Of a DNA stretch of 64,000 nt, positions 52,651 to 63,235 are shown piece after piece. The stretch comes from Sphaerisporangium rufum (lineage in GTDB: Bacteria; Actinomycetota; Actinomycetes; Streptosporangiales; Streptosporangiaceae), in assembly GCF_016863395.1 (NCBI RefSeq), contig NZ_BOOU01000041.1:62001-126000 (forward strand). Reading direction: 5' to 3'. Made by a program: the position numbers and the translations under genes. Each line of letters opens with the position of its first letter. Position 1 is the first letter of the stretch. Below the pieces are notes generated by a model, which saw only the letters and a list, made by a program, of their open reading frames with translations, was not told the DNA's origin and made no database searches.

Positions 52651-53268
52651 GTGCCACCCGACTCCACGCCCGCGCGGGCCCGTGCCACCCGGCCGCTCAC
52701 CATCACCGAGCGGGCGCGGCGCGCGCAGCTGATCGGCGTGACCATCGAGGTGGTGGCGCGGTACGGCCATGCCGGCACCTCACTCGCCCGGATCGCCGAG
52801 GCGGCCGGCATCTCCAAGGCCGCCGTCCTCTATCACTTCCCCACCAAGGACGCGGTCGTCCAGGCCGCCTACGCCTCGGTCCTCGAGTCGCTCACCGAGT
52901 ACGTCGGCGCCGCGGTCGACGCGCGATCCGGCGCGGCGGCGGTCGACGCCTACGTCCGGTCGCTGGTGGCGTACCTGCGCGACCATCCGGCCCATACCCG
53001 CATGATCGTCGAAGGACTGGGCGGCGCCACCGGCAGCGCCGACAGCGCCGACCAGGCCGGCCGCCGGGAGGCCGTCGCCGGGCTGGTCGGCGCCGCGAAG
53101 GCGGCCGGCGAATATCGAGCCGACGTCGAGCCGCAGATCACTGCCGTGATCATCAACGGCGCCGTCGACGCGATCGTGTCCGAGAGCCTCGCCGACCCGG
53201 CCTTCGACACCGCGCGCGCGGCCGACGAGCTGGTCACCATGCTCGACCGGGCCCTCGCCGGCAAGTGA
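52651..53268 (+). CDS. TetR-family transcriptional regulator
   Basis: A 205-residue regulator. The HTH (about 18-66) reads RAQLIGVTIEVVARYGHAGTSL, ARIAEAAGISKAAVLYHFPTKDAVV. The C-terminal ligand domain is helical. The GTG at 52651 is the only good in-frame start; an AGGAGG 30 bp upstream is too far to serve it, so the ribosome site is weak. It is divergent from the alpha/beta hydrolase, its likely target, with the operator cluster between them. Confidence 0.92.
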   Translation: MPPDSTPARARATRPLTITERARRAQLIGVTIEVVARYGHAGTSLARIAEAAGISKAAVLYHFPTKDAVVQAAYASVLESLTEYVGAAVDARSGAAAVDAYVRSLVAYLRDHPAHTRMIVEGLGGATGSADSADQAGRREAVAGLVGAAKAAGEYRADVEPQITAVIINGAVDAIVSESLADPAFDTARAADELVTMLDRALAGK

Positions 53269-53471
53269 ACGCCTGGGGCCAGGCGGCGGCCCCGGCCCCG
53301 CGGGGACGACGCGCCGGTCATCCCGCACCGGACCCATCACCGGCCGGTCGCCGGCCGCCCGGCACACTGCCCGTTTCGGTCCGCCTTCCGCTTTCCGGTC
53401 CGCCGCCGCTTACCAGGGCCGGACGCCCGTTCTCGGCGCCACGGGTCCCTGGTGCCGTGAACGGAAAGGCG

Positions 53472-53490
53472 GCCGGGCACCGGGCCCGGC
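53472..53490. terminator. Hairpin between convergent TetR and PBP genes
   Basis: GCCGGGC (53472-53478) pairs with GCCCGGC (53484-53490) over a 5-nt loop, 38 bp from the penicillin-binding protein stop. The 259-bp gap contains other GC-rich self-complementary stretches near 53330-53365 but no gene. Confidence 0.5.
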
Positions 53491-53527
53491 GAAGGCGCTG
53501 AGCCGGCACAGGTCTCCGGTCACAGCA

Positions 53528-55711
53528 CTAGCGGCGGACGGGCCGTACGTCGGCGGGGGGCGGGCCGCCCGGGCCGCCCGGGCCGCCCGACGGGTCGGGG
53601 ATCTGGCCGTCCGGCGGCGGGCCGGTGTCGGTGGGCGGCGGCGGCTCGGTGCCCGGCGGCGGGGAGCCCGGACCGCCGTCCGGCGGGACGGGGGTGTTCC
53701 CGCCGCCGCCCTGACCGTCGCCGTTCCCGCCGTTCGGGCCGCCCTGGCCGTTCCCGCCCCAGCCGTCGCCCCAGCCGCCCTGGCCGTCGCCGTTCCCGCC
53801 GTTCGGGCCGCCCCAGCCGTCGTACCAGCCGCGGTTGGGGTCGTAGGAGGACGGGCCGGGGAAGTCCTCGACCGGCCGGCCGTCCATCGCCTCGGCCATG
53901 AACGCCCGCCACACCTGCGCGGGCAGCGAGCCGCCGTACAGGGCGCCGTAGCCGGGGACGCTGACGGTCTTGTTGTCGTCGCGGAACATGTCGACCGCGG
54001 TGGCGAGCTGCGGGGTGAACCCGACGAACCATACCGAGCCGGAAGAGTCGCTGGTGCCGGTCTTGCCGGCCACCGGCCGGTCGGCCAGCCGGGCGGCGCG
54101 GCCGGTGCCACCCTCCACCACCTGCTGCATGGCGTAGGTGGCGTCGCCGGCGGTCTGCTCGCTGAACGCCCGCTCGGCGGGAGAGGTGAACTTCCGGGTC
54201 CGGCCGTCGCCGTCGGTCACCGAGCGGATGACGTGCGGATCGCGGTGCACGCCTCCGGCGGCGAAGGTGGCGAACCCCGACGCCTGCTGGACCGCGCTCA
54301 CCGAGGCGGTGCCGAGCGGGAAGGTGGGGAAGTCCTTCTGCCGGGCGATCTGGCCGGCCGGGATGCCCGCCGCCTCGGCGGTCTCGGCCACCTTGGCCAG
54401 CCCGACCCGCTGCCCGAGATCGACGAAGGCGGTGTTCACCGAGTTGCGCGTCGCCTCCACCAGGTCGATGGACGAGCCGTAGGAGGTGTTGCCGGAGTTC
54501 TGGATCGCCTTCTTCGCCGAGGCGATCCGCATCGGCGAGTTCCCGTTGACCCGGGTGTTCAGGTCCAGGCCGTCCTCCAGGGCCGCGGCCAGCGTGTACG
54601 GCTTGAACGTCGAGCCGGCCTGCACCTTGGCCGAGAACGCGTTGTCGTACTGGTTGGCCTGGTAGTCCTTGCCGCCGTAGAAGGCGACGACCTCGCCGGA
54701 CCGCGGGTCGATCGCCGCCAGGCCGGTGCGCACCTTGCCGGACGTGCCGTCGGGCAGGGTGTCGCGTACCGCGTTCTCGGCGGCGGCCATCAGGCTCTTG
54801 CTGAACGTCGTGGTGATCTTGAGTCCGCGCTGGTGGATGTCCTCGTCGGTGTAGCCGCGCCGGTTGAGCTCGTCGCGCACCTGGGCCAGGGCGTAGCCCT
54901 TCTGGCCGTTGAGCGCCAGCGGGTTCTTCATCTTGGCCAGCTCGGGGAAGTTCATGGCCGCCGCGTCGGCCGGGGTGACCGCGCCGGTGCGCACCATGCC
55001 CTGGACGACCGTGCGCCACCTGGCCTGGGCGGCGTCCAGGTCGGCGCCCTTGGGGTCGGCGAACCGGGACGGCTGCTGGATGACGGCGGCGAGATACGCC
55101 CCCTCGGCCGGGCTGAGCTTCTGCACGTCCTTCCCGAAATACGCCTGGGCGGCGGCTTGGACACCGTAGGCGCCGCGGCCGAAATAGATCGTGTTGAGAT
55201 ATTGCTCCAGCACCCAGGATTTCGGCTTGGACTGATCGACCTTGATGGCGATCATGATTTCCTTGAGCTTGCGGGTGACCGAGCGTTCCTGGCTGAGCCC
55301 GCTGTAATAATTGCGCACCAGTTGCTGGGTGATCGTGGAACCGCCCTGGATCTGCGCGCCGGTCACCGTGGACCACATGGCCCGCGCGGTACCCGGCAGC
55401 GAAACGCCCTGATCCTGGTAAAAAGTGCGGTTCTCGATGGCGATAACGGCGTCGCGCACCCCGGCCGGCACCTTCTCCAGCGGGACGGTCTTGCGGTTGA
55501 CCCCCACCCTGGCCAGCACGGACTTGCCGTCCCGGTAGTACACCACCGACCCCTCGGCGGTCGCGAGCTTCTGCGTGGTGTCCGGAATCGGGGTCATCGC
55601 CCAGACGGCCGCGACCATCCCGGCCAGCGCCAGCAGAGCGATGCCTCCGGCGATCAGGAATCGGTGGAGAAGACGGCGCCTCGGGCGGCGCTCCTTCCCG
55701 GCGTCCCGCAC
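53528..55711 (-). CDS. Class A penicillin-binding protein (transglycosylase/transpeptidase)
   Basis: A 727-residue bifunctional peptidoglycan synthase. After a basic cytoplasmic start and one membrane segment (LIAGGIALLALAGMVAAVWAM, about 19-39) comes the GT51 glycosyltransferase domain: AIENRTFYQDQG with catalytic Glu, GGSTITQQLVRNYY and VLEQYLNTIYFGRGAYG. The transpeptidase has S367 in STFKPYTL, SVNT and K550 in GKTGTSD. The last ~110 residues are a Gly/Asn/Asp/Pro tail with repeats of GGPNGGNGDGQGG, probably wall-spanning or disordered. The GTG at 55711 has a weak ribosome site. It is transcribed alone; TATCTATCG upstream (near 55777) is a candidate -10. Confidence 0.95.
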   Translation of the reverse strand: MRDAGKERRPRRRLLHRFLIAGGIALLALAGMVAAVWAMTPIPDTTQKLATAEGSVVYYRDGKSVLARVGVNRKTVPLEKVPAGVRDAVIAIENRTFYQDQGVSLPGTARAMWSTVTGAQIQGGSTITQQLVRNYYSGLSQERSVTRKLKEIMIAIKVDQSKPKSWVLEQYLNTIYFGRGAYGVQAAAQAYFGKDVQKLSPAEGAYLAAVIQQPSRFADPKGADLDAAQARWRTVVQGMVRTGAVTPADAAAMNFPELAKMKNPLALNGQKGYALAQVRDELNRRGYTDEDIHQRGLKITTTFSKSLMAAAENAVRDTLPDGTSGKVRTGLAAIDPRSGEVVAFYGGKDYQANQYDNAFSAKVQAGSTFKPYTLAAALEDGLDLNTRVNGNSPMRIASAKKAIQNSGNTSYGSSIDLVEATRNSVNTAFVDLGQRVGLAKVAETAEAAGIPAGQIARQKDFPTFPLGTASVSAVQQASGFATFAAGGVHRDPHVIRSVTDGDGRTRKFTSPAERAFSEQTAGDATYAMQQVVEGGTGRAARLADRPVAGKTGTSDSSGSVWFVGFTPQLATAVDMFRDDNKTVSVPGYGALYGGSLPAQVWRAFMAEAMDGRPVEDFPGPSSYDPNRGWYDGWGGPNGGNGDGQGGWGDGWGGNGQGGPNGGNGDGQGGGGNTPVPPDGGPGSPPPGTEPPPPTDTGPPPDGQIPDPSGGPGGPGGPPPADVRPVRR

Positions 55712-55944
55712 GGTTCAACCCCCGATCTACTGCCCGGGTCCAACCCCCTGCCCAGGCGGATCGTCCACACTAAACGATAGATACCGATGCTCGGCCCCGT
55801 CGAGTGCCCGGCCGGCGGACCGGCCCTGTCGCCCCCGGAATTCCCAATGAAACGTATGGGAAACCGCGCCGGGTTCCCGGTTTTCGTGGCCGCCAGGTCG
55901 GCCGTATTCCAGATTTCCGGCGATTCCCGGCACGGCGTCACCGC

Positions 55945-56424
55945 TCAGCCGGGCCGGCGCCGGGCCACCTCGGCGACCAGCGGCAGCATCCGGTACGCCA
56001 CCGGCGTGTCGAGGGCGATCACCGAGGAGGTGCGCACCACCCCCTCCACCTCCACGATCAGGTCGATGACCCGCTGGAGGTCGGCGTTGCTGCGCGCGAC
56101 CACCCGGCACAGCATGTCGTCGCCGCCGGTGATGGTGTGCACCTCCAGCACCTCCGGGATGGCCGCCAGCAGGCTCGCCACCGGGTCGTGTCCGCTGACC
56201 TGCCGGATCTGCAGCGTGACGAACGCGGTGACGTGGTAGCCGAGCGCTCCGGGGGACAGGTCGGGGCCGAACCCGGTCACCACGCCCCCGGCCACCAGGC
56301 GGTCCAGCCGGGCCTGCACGGTGCCGCGGGCCACCCCCAGACGCCGGGAGGCCTCCAGGATGCCCACCCGCGGTTCGGCGGCCAGCAGGGCGATGAGGCG
56401 CGCGTCCAGATCATCGATCGTCAT
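55945..56424 (-). CDS. Lrp/AsnC-family regulator
   Basis: A 159-residue regulator. The N-terminal HTH (1-50: TIDDLDARLIALLAAEPRVGILEASRRLGVARGTVQARLDRL) and C-terminal RAM/ACT-like domain (VTAFVTLQIRQVSGHDPV, HTITGGDDMLCRVVARSN) are both complete. The ATG at 56424 opens the HTH directly. It is divergent from 4-hydroxyphenylpyruvate dioxygenase with 102 bp between starts, so it probably controls tyrosine breakdown in response to an aromatic amino acid or ketoacid. That arrangement is common in actinomycetes. Confidence 0.93.
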   Translation of the reverse strand: MTIDDLDARLIALLAAEPRVGILEASRRLGVARGTVQARLDRLVAGGVVTGFGPDLSPGALGYHVTAFVTLQIRQVSGHDPVASLLAAIPEVLEVHTITGGDDMLCRVVARSNADLQRVIDLIVEVEGVVRTSSVIALDTPVAYRMLPLVAEVARRRPG

Positions 56425-56502
56425 GGTGTACAGAAATACCCCGGTCACCGGCTTCACACTGAACAATCTGCCCAGCGATCCACCAGACACTTGCGCATAT
56501 AG

Positions 56503-57627
<1,125 letters not shown>

Positions 57628-57801
57628 CGCCCACCGCTCGCCCCACCGGCCCGCCGCCGCCCGGTACCCCCCCTCCCGGGCGGCGGTGCGGCGCCGGCCG
57701 CGCGCCGTTCATCCCGCCCGGCGGCGGGGCCCGGCGGCTCCGGGACGGCGGCCGGTCGCCGGTCGGGTCCGCCCGGCCGGCTCGCCCGGGAAAGTAGCCG
57801 G

Positions 57802-57832
57802 CTTTGCCCGACAAAGCTGCCGCGACCTTTGT
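57802..57832. promoter_or_regulatory. CTTTG/CAAAG inverted repeats before the M1 peptidase
   Basis: CTTTG (57802-57806), ACAAAG (57811-57816) and CTTTGT (57827-57832) make two overlapping inverted repeats about 45-75 bp before the peptidase start, in AT-richer sequence. They could be an operator or a small hairpin. The preceding 170 bp after hppD is C/G-rich with nothing I can support. Confidence 0.35.
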
Positions 57833-57877
57833 GGTAGATGCCGGATGACCAGGCATTTCTCACGTAGGCTGCTCCGC

Positions 57878-59320
57878 ATGCAGCTCACCCGCCCCGTGCG
57901 GCCGGCGACCGCCGTACTGCTCGCCACGGTGCTCGCCACGGTGCCCGGCCTGGCCACCGCCTGCTCGGCGTCCGACGGCGCCACCGCCCCGAGCGCGCCG
58001 CCCGCACGCGCCCAGGAGGGCGGCCTGCCGGGTGCGGACGGCATCGGCGACCCCGACTTCCCCACCGACGGCAACGGTGGCTACGACGTCGGTCACTACG
58101 CGCTCAAGCTGTCCTACGACCCGGCCGCCACCCGGCTGTCCGGCACCGCCAGGGTGACCGCCACCGCGACCCAGGCGCTCTCCCGGTTCAACCTCGACCT
58201 GCACGGATTCACCGTACGGTCGGTCACCGTGGACGGCCGGGCGGCGGGCCACTCCCGCGCGGACGACGAGCTGGTGGTGACCCCGGCGCAGCCCCTCGCC
58301 AAAGGGGCCCGGTTCGAGGTCGCCATCGACTACGCCGGCCGCCCCGAGCCGGTGCGCAACTCCTCCAACCTGGGCACCTACGGCTTCATCCCCACCAAGG
58401 ACGGCGCGTTCGTCACCGCCGAGCCGAACGGCGCGCGCACCTGGTTCCCGTCCAACGACCACCCGGCCGACAAGGCGACGTTCGACTTCGACGTCACCGT
58501 GCCGGCCGGCCTGACCGTGATCGCCAACGGCGAGCTGCGCGGCCGGCCGGTCACCACCGGCGGGCGGACCACGTTCTCCTGGCGGGAGACCCACCCCATG
58601 GTCACCTACCTGGCCACGATCACCATGGGCCGGTTCGAGGTGCGCACCGGCCGCAGCCCCGGCGGCCTGCCGGTCTACGCGGCCACCGACCCCCGGTACC
58701 GCGAGCACCTGGACTTCCTCTACCGCACCTCGGCGAAGGTCACCGACTACTGGTCCACGGTCTTCGGGAACTACCCGTTCTCCTCCACCGGCGGGGTGAT
58801 CGACGACTTCTCCGCCGGCTACGCCCTGGAGAACCAGACCAAGCCGATGTACGGCGGCTTCCAGCCGGACGAGAGCATCATCGCCCACGAACTCGCCCAC
58901 CAGTGGTTCGGCGACAGCGTCAGCATCACCCGGTGGAAGGACCTCTGGCTCAACGAGGGCTTCGCCACCTACGCCGAGTGGCTGTGGTCGGAGCACAACG
59001 GCGGCACCACCGCCGCCCGCTCCTTCCAGGACTACTACGGCTCCGAACAGGCGGCGCTGTGGAAGTACCCGCCCGGCGTGGCCAGACCGGACGACCTGTT
59101 CAACGCCTCGGTGTACGTGCGCGGGGCCATGACGCTGCACGTGCTGCGCGGCCGGATCGGCGACGACACCTTCTTCCGGCTGCTGCGCGCCTGGACCGGC
59201 GAGCACCGGTACGGCAACGCCACCACCGAACAGTTCATCGCGCTGGCCGAGAAGATGTCCGGCAAGCAGCTGGACGATCTGTTCGACGCCTGGCTCTACC
59301 AGCCCCGCCGGCCCAGCTAG
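57878..59320 (+). CDS. M1-family zinc aminopeptidase, lipoprotein
   Basis: A 480-residue exported metallopeptidase. A signal peptide ends LATACSAS, a plausible lipobox with Cys28, so the enzyme is likely lipid-anchored outside. The beta-rich N-terminal domain contains YALKLSYDP and FVTAEPNGARTWFPSNDHP. The peptidase core has GYALENQTKPMYG, the GxMEN-equivalent with Leu-Glu-Asn, then H337-ELA-H341 and E360 in LWLNEGFA, the full HExxH-18-E zinc site. The ATG at 57878 gives a good signal peptide; an in-frame ATG at 57845 adds 11 residues. It lacks the long C-terminal helical domain of PepN. Confidence 0.92.
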   Translation: MQLTRPVRPATAVLLATVLATVPGLATACSASDGATAPSAPPARAQEGGLPGADGIGDPDFPTDGNGGYDVGHYALKLSYDPAATRLSGTARVTATATQALSRFNLDLHGFTVRSVTVDGRAAGHSRADDELVVTPAQPLAKGARFEVAIDYAGRPEPVRNSSNLGTYGFIPTKDGAFVTAEPNGARTWFPSNDHPADKATFDFDVTVPAGLTVIANGELRGRPVTTGGRTTFSWRETHPMVTYLATITMGRFEVRTGRSPGGLPVYAATDPRYREHLDFLYRTSAKVTDYWSTVFGNYPFSSTGGVIDDFSAGYALENQTKPMYGGFQPDESIIAHELAHQWFGDSVSITRWKDLWLNEGFATYAEWLWSEHNGGTTAARSFQDYYGSEQAALWKYPPGVARPDDLFNASVYVRGAMTLHVLRGRIGDDTFFRLLRAWTGEHRYGNATTEQFIALAEKMSGKQLDDLFDAWLYQPRRPS

Positions 59321-59405
59321 CCGGCGCGCTTCGCGCGCGGGTCCGGGAGGGGTGGCGGTGGGGGAACGGCTTGCTGTCGCGGACGGGGAGGCTTGACGCG
59401 GGTTT

Positions 59406-59473
59406 CGCGACATATCTTGATTTTGAGGTGGGACGCGACATATCGTGTGCGGCGAAGCAGACGCGATATGTCG
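59406..59473. promoter_or_regulatory. Three CGACATATC elements over the monooxygenase promoter
   Basis: CGCGACATATC occurs at 59406-59416 and 59434-59444, and its inverse GATATGTCG at 59465-59473. Copies two and three form a 10-bp inverted repeat CGACATATCG/CGATATGTCG with an 18-bp spacer. A promoter TTGATT (59417-59422), 18 bp, TATCGT (59441-59446) threads through them, so a repressor bound here would cover the -35 and -10. PadR-family regulators bind similar ATAT-containing sites; no such gene is adjacent. The start of the gene is at 59488. Confidence 0.55.
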
Positions 59474-59487
59474 TGATTGGAGCGGGC

Positions 59488-61161
59488 ATGTACGACGAGC
59501 GGGTTCCGGTGCTGGTGGTGGGGGGCGGGTACGCGGGGCTGTCGGCGGCGCTGCTGCTGGCCTGGCGGGGCGTAGGGGTCATGGTGGTGGAGCGGCATCC
59601 GAGCACGTCGGTCCAGCCCAAGGCGTTCGGCGTCAACCAGCGCGCGATGGAGATGCTGCGGGTCGTCCCCGGCGTGGAGGACGACCTGATGGAGATCTCC
59701 CGCGGCATCGCCGACGACATGCGCATCGCGATCGCCGGCACCCTCACCGACCCGAACCCGCGCATGATCGTGGAGAGCGAGGACCAGTTCGCCTTCGTCC
59801 GCGAGATCACCCCGGTCGCCGGCGCGGGGCTTCCGCAGTCGAAGGTCGAGCGGGTGCTGCGGGCGCACGCCGAGGCGCACGGCGCGGACCTGAGGTTCGC
59901 CACCGAGCTGGTCTCCTTCGAGCAGGACGCCGGCGGCGTCACCGTGGTCGTCCGCGACCGGGGCAGCGGCGAGACCAGTACCGTACGGGCCGGCTACCTG
60001 ATCGGCGCCGACGGGCATCGCAGCCCGGTCCGCGTGGCCGCCGGCATCCCGGTCGAGGGGTTCGGCGAGCTGGGGATGAGCCGCTCCATCCTGTTCGAGG
60101 CGGATCTGTCATCGGTGGTGGACGAGCGGGTGGTCACCCTCTGGTACCTGCAGAACCCGGACTTCGACGGGGCCTTCATCACCGGAACCGGCGTCGGCGT
60201 CCACGTCATGACGGTCAGCTTCGACCCGGCCCGCGGCCAGAGCGAGGCGGACTTCACCGAGGAGCGCTGCGTCGAGCTGGTCCGCATCGGCACCGGCATC
60301 CCGGACCTGGTCGTCAAGATCGTCGACCAGAACACCTGGGCCTTCGCGCACGCGGTCGCCACCCGGTTCTCCGCCGGCCGGGTCTTCCTGGCCGGGGACG
60401 CAGCGCACACCATGCCGCCGACCGGCGGACAGGGCGGCAGCACCGCGCTCCAGGACGGCTGCGACCTGGCCTGGCGGCTGGCCCTGGTGATCTCCGGGCA
60501 GGCCGGTCCGGGGTTCCTCGACGCCTACGACGCCGAACGCCGGCCGGTGGGCAAGATGACCGCGGACGGCCAGCTCGGCAACATGGCCGTGCGCATGCCG
60601 CCCACCCGGCGGGCCGGCCTGCCCGAGGCGCCGGCCGACCCGTTCGCGATCATCCTCGGCTGCCGGTACCACTCCGGCGCCGTGCTCGCCGAGCCGGGGG
60701 ACGACGGCTCGCTCACCGAGGACCCGCGCCATCTCAGCGGCCGGCCCGGCGGCCGGGCCCCGCACTTCGCCGTCGTCCGCGCCCCTGCGGCCGGCGCCGC
60801 CCCGGGTGCCGCAGGGGCGCGCCCGGAAGGCGGCGCGGGGACGGAGGGCCGGGAGATCTCCGTCATCGACCTGTTCGGCCGCGGCTTCGTGCTGCTCACC
60901 GGCCCGGGCGCGGACGGGGACGCCTGGACCGCCGCCGCGGATTCGGCCGCCGGCGGGCTCGGCGTCGAGCTGGCCGCCTACCGGGTGGGCCGCGACCTGG
61001 AGCCGGTCACCGGCGGCTGGACCGCCCGGTACGGCATCACCGGGTCCGGCGCGGTGCTGGTGCGCCCGGACGGGTACGTCGCCTGGCGGTCCCCCACCGC
61101 CGTGCCCGACCCGGAGACCACGGTGCGCGACGTCCTGGCCGCCGTCCTGGCCCGCGGCTGA
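59488..61161 (+). CDS. FAD-dependent aromatic hydroxylase
   Basis: A 557-residue class A flavin monooxygenase. The N-terminal Rossmann motif VLVVGGGYAGLSAALLLA binds FAD, GADGHRSPVR is the DG motif and FLAGDAAHTMPPTGGQGGSTALQDG the GD motif. A C-terminal thioredoxin-like domain (about 385-557) is present, as in anthracycline and polyketide hydroxylases (RdmE, PgaE) and rifampicin monooxygenases. The FAD domains have all key residues, so it should be active on an aromatic compound, including possibly an antibiotic. The ATG at 59488 has GGAG 7 bp upstream. It stands alone behind a three-copy operator. Confidence 0.93.
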   Translation: MYDERVPVLVVGGGYAGLSAALLLAWRGVGVMVVERHPSTSVQPKAFGVNQRAMEMLRVVPGVEDDLMEISRGIADDMRIAIAGTLTDPNPRMIVESEDQFAFVREITPVAGAGLPQSKVERVLRAHAEAHGADLRFATELVSFEQDAGGVTVVVRDRGSGETSTVRAGYLIGADGHRSPVRVAAGIPVEGFGELGMSRSILFEADLSSVVDERVVTLWYLQNPDFDGAFITGTGVGVHVMTVSFDPARGQSEADFTEERCVELVRIGTGIPDLVVKIVDQNTWAFAHAVATRFSAGRVFLAGDAAHTMPPTGGQGGSTALQDGCDLAWRLALVISGQAGPGFLDAYDAERRPVGKMTADGQLGNMAVRMPPTRRAGLPEAPADPFAIILGCRYHSGAVLAEPGDDGSLTEDPRHLSGRPGGRAPHFAVVRAPAAGAAPGAAGARPEGGAGTEGREISVIDLFGRGFVLLTGPGADGDAWTAAADSAAGGLGVELAAYRVGRDLEPVTGGWTARYGITGSGAVLVRPDGYVAWRSPTAVPDPETTVRDVLAAVLARG

Positions 61162-61233
61162 CCGCGGGACACCACCGGCCGGCGGCACCACCGAAGACCG
61201 TCGGGCGCGGCGGAACGTGCGCCGGGGCCCGGG

Positions 61234-62448
61234 TCAGCTGAAGATGAGCTTGTAGCCGTACCGCCGCAGGCCGGACAGCACCTCGTCGCAGTGCACCGGG
61301 CCCTTGGTCTCCACGTGCATCAGCACCTCGGCCTCGTCCAGGTGCAGGCGGGGGCTCATCCGCTCGTGCCCGACGTCCAGCACGTTGGCGCCCAGCTCGG
61401 CCACCCGGCCGAGCAGGGTGGCCAGCGCGCCGGGGCGGTCGGGCAGGTGGATGCGGAAGGCGAGGTAGCGCCCGGCGACCGACAGGCCGTGCCGCAGCAC
61501 CTTGGACAGCAGCAGCGGGTCGATGTTGCCGCCGGACAGCACCGCGACCACCGGCGGCTCGAAGGCGTGCGGCCAGTCCAGCAGCGCGGCCACCCCGGCC
61601 ACTCCGGCCGGCTCGACCACCTGCTTGCCGCGCTCCAGGCACAGCAGCAGCGCCCGGGAGAGGGTCTCCTCCGACACGGTGACCACGCTGTCCACCAGGT
61701 AGTGCACCATCTCGAAGGTGATGTCGCCCGGCCGGCCGACCGCGATGCCGTCCGCCATGGTGGACACCGGCTCCACCATCATCGGACGGCCCGCGGCCAG
61801 CGAGGCGGGGTAGGCGGCGGCCCGCTCGGCCTGCACGCCGACGACGCGCACCCCCGGGCGCATCGACTTCACCGCCAGGGCCACCCCGGCGGCCAGGCCG
61901 CCGCCGCCGACCGCCAGGGTGATCGTGCCGACCTCGGGGAGCTGGTCGAGGATCTCCAGGCCCAGGGTGCCCTGGCCGGCGACCACGTCGGGGTGGTCGA
62001 AGGGGTGGATGAACACCGCGCCGGTCTCCTCGGCGTGCTCCTTGGCCGCCGCGAGCGCGTGGTCGACGGTGGTGCCGGCGAAGATCACGTCGGCGCCGTA
62101 CCCGCGGGTGGCCTCGACCTTGGGCAGCGGCGCGCCCTGCGGCATGAACACCGTGGCCTTGCAGCCGAGCAACTCCGAGGCCAGCGCCACCCCCTGGGCG
62201 TGGTTCCCGGCGCTGGCCGCGACCACGCCGCGGCCCCGCTCCTCGTCGGTGAGCCGGGCGATCCGCACGTAGGCGCCGCGGACCTTGAACGATCCGGCCC
62301 GCTGCACGTTCTCGCACTTCAGGTAGACCGGACCGCCGATCAGTTCCGACAGCACGCGCGAGTGCAGCAGCGGCGTGCGGACGGTGACGCCGGCCAGCAG
62401 GTCACGGGCGGCGACCACGTCCTCGTAGGTCACCTCGGGTTGTGCCAT
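61234..62448 (-). CDS. ilvA: Threonine ammonia-lyase with ACT domain
   Basis: A 404-residue PLP enzyme that deaminates threonine to 2-oxobutanoate, the first step to isoleucine (or threonine catabolism). K55 in AGSFKVRGA forms the Schiff base, SAGNHAQG binds the phosphate-side substrate and VGGGGLAAG the PLP phosphate. A single C-terminal ACT domain (about 325-404: LAFRIHLPDRPGALATLLGRV) marks the short actinobacterial/TdcB-with-ACT type, which may be allosterically regulated. The ATG at 62448 has a weak GGGACA-like upstream. Single gene. Confidence 0.94.
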   Translation of the reverse strand: MAQPEVTYEDVVAARDLLAGVTVRTPLLHSRVLSELIGGPVYLKCENVQRAGSFKVRGAYVRIARLTDEERGRGVVAASAGNHAQGVALASELLGCKATVFMPQGAPLPKVEATRGYGADVIFAGTTVDHALAAAKEHAEETGAVFIHPFDHPDVVAGQGTLGLEILDQLPEVGTITLAVGGGGLAAGVALAVKSMRPGVRVVGVQAERAAAYPASLAAGRPMMVEPVSTMADGIAVGRPGDITFEMVHYLVDSVVTVSEETLSRALLLCLERGKQVVEPAGVAGVAALLDWPHAFEPPVVAVLSGGNIDPLLLSKVLRHGLSVAGRYLAFRIHLPDRPGALATLLGRVAELGANVLDVGHERMSPRLHLDEAEVLMHVETKGPVHCDEVLSGLRRYGYKLIFS

Positions 62449-62520
62449 GTCCGTAGTGTCCCACTAGCGGCCATTGCAGACCTTCGCCCGGTGTGCTCAT
62501 TCAGGGCCCGGTCCGGTAGA

Positions 62521-63210
62521 TCAGCTCCCCGGCGGCGGGGTGGCGTCCCCGATGTCGAACGCGCCGGGGTCGTCGACGGGCACGCACGGCGGGACCTGCC
62601 CGGTCGCCACGCCGTAGGAGAACTGCCAGACGACCCCCGGCTTCTCGACGGTCGGCGTCTCGGTGTTCTCCATCAGCACCACCACGACGGTCTGCCCAGG
62701 CTCGATGCGCGACGGGCGGAAGGTCACGCCGCCGTGGCCGGTCCCGACCGGCGCGGTCGCGTCCGCCCGCCTGATCGCGGCCCGCACCCGTCGCTGCACC
62801 GCCGGGTCCTTGCTCTCCAGATCCTCCTCGGGGATGTCCACCGTGCTGCCGGGCGCCCGCGTGTAGCGCGGCTCCTGGCAGGCGCGTCCCAGCGGCAGGT
62901 AGGTGATGTCGGCCCGCACCCCGGCGGCGGCCAGCTCCCGCTCCGCCCCCTCCGGGTCCCGGAGCTCTTTGATCTTCAGGAAGACGGTGCCGTCCGGCTG
63001 CTTCGTCACCGCGTACGCGGGCGCCGGCGACGTCACGGTCAGCGGGACGATCACGGCCGCCGCGGCGGCGACACCGAGCACCCCGGCACCGGCGAGCACC
63101 CGGCGGTGGATCCGGCGGCCCGCGGCCACTTGCACCGGCGCCTGCCCGGCCCGGGCGGCGATGTCCGCCTTGAGCTCGTCCAGCAGCTTGTCATGGAACG
63201 TGCGGTTCAT
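62521..63210 (-). CDS. Membrane protein encoded with ECF sigma factor
   Basis: A 229-residue protein. A cytoplasmic start of about 35 residues (MNRTFHDKLLDELKADIAARAG), one membrane segment (VLAGAGVLGVAAAAAVIVPLTV, about 38-59) and an outer domain (VTKQPDGTVFLKIKELRD, VVVVLMENTETP) are visible. Similar proteins follow ECF sigma genes in actinomycetes and may act as anti-sigma or sensor partners, but no zinc anti-sigma motif (HxxxCxxC) is present, so the role is open. AAAGGAAAA precedes the ATG at 63210. It lies 25 bp after the sigma gene on the same strand. Confidence 0.75.
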   Translation of the reverse strand: MNRTFHDKLLDELKADIAARAGQAPVQVAAGRRIHRRVLAGAGVLGVAAAAAVIVPLTVTSPAPAYAVTKQPDGTVFLKIKELRDPEGAERELAAAGVRADITYLPLGRACQEPRYTRAPGSTVDIPEEDLESKDPAVQRRVRAAIRRADATAPVGTGHGGVTFRPSRIEPGQTVVVVLMENTETPTVEKPGVVWQFSYGVATGQVPPCVPVDDPGAFDIGDATPPPGS

Positions 63211-63235
63211 CGGTTTTCCTTTCGAGATTCACGAT

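Noticed and set aside
62521-63210. Zinc-type anti-sigma factor
   Set aside because: Position beside an ECF sigma gene suggests it, but no HxxxCxxC or typical anti-sigma domain is visible, so only a membrane partner is called.
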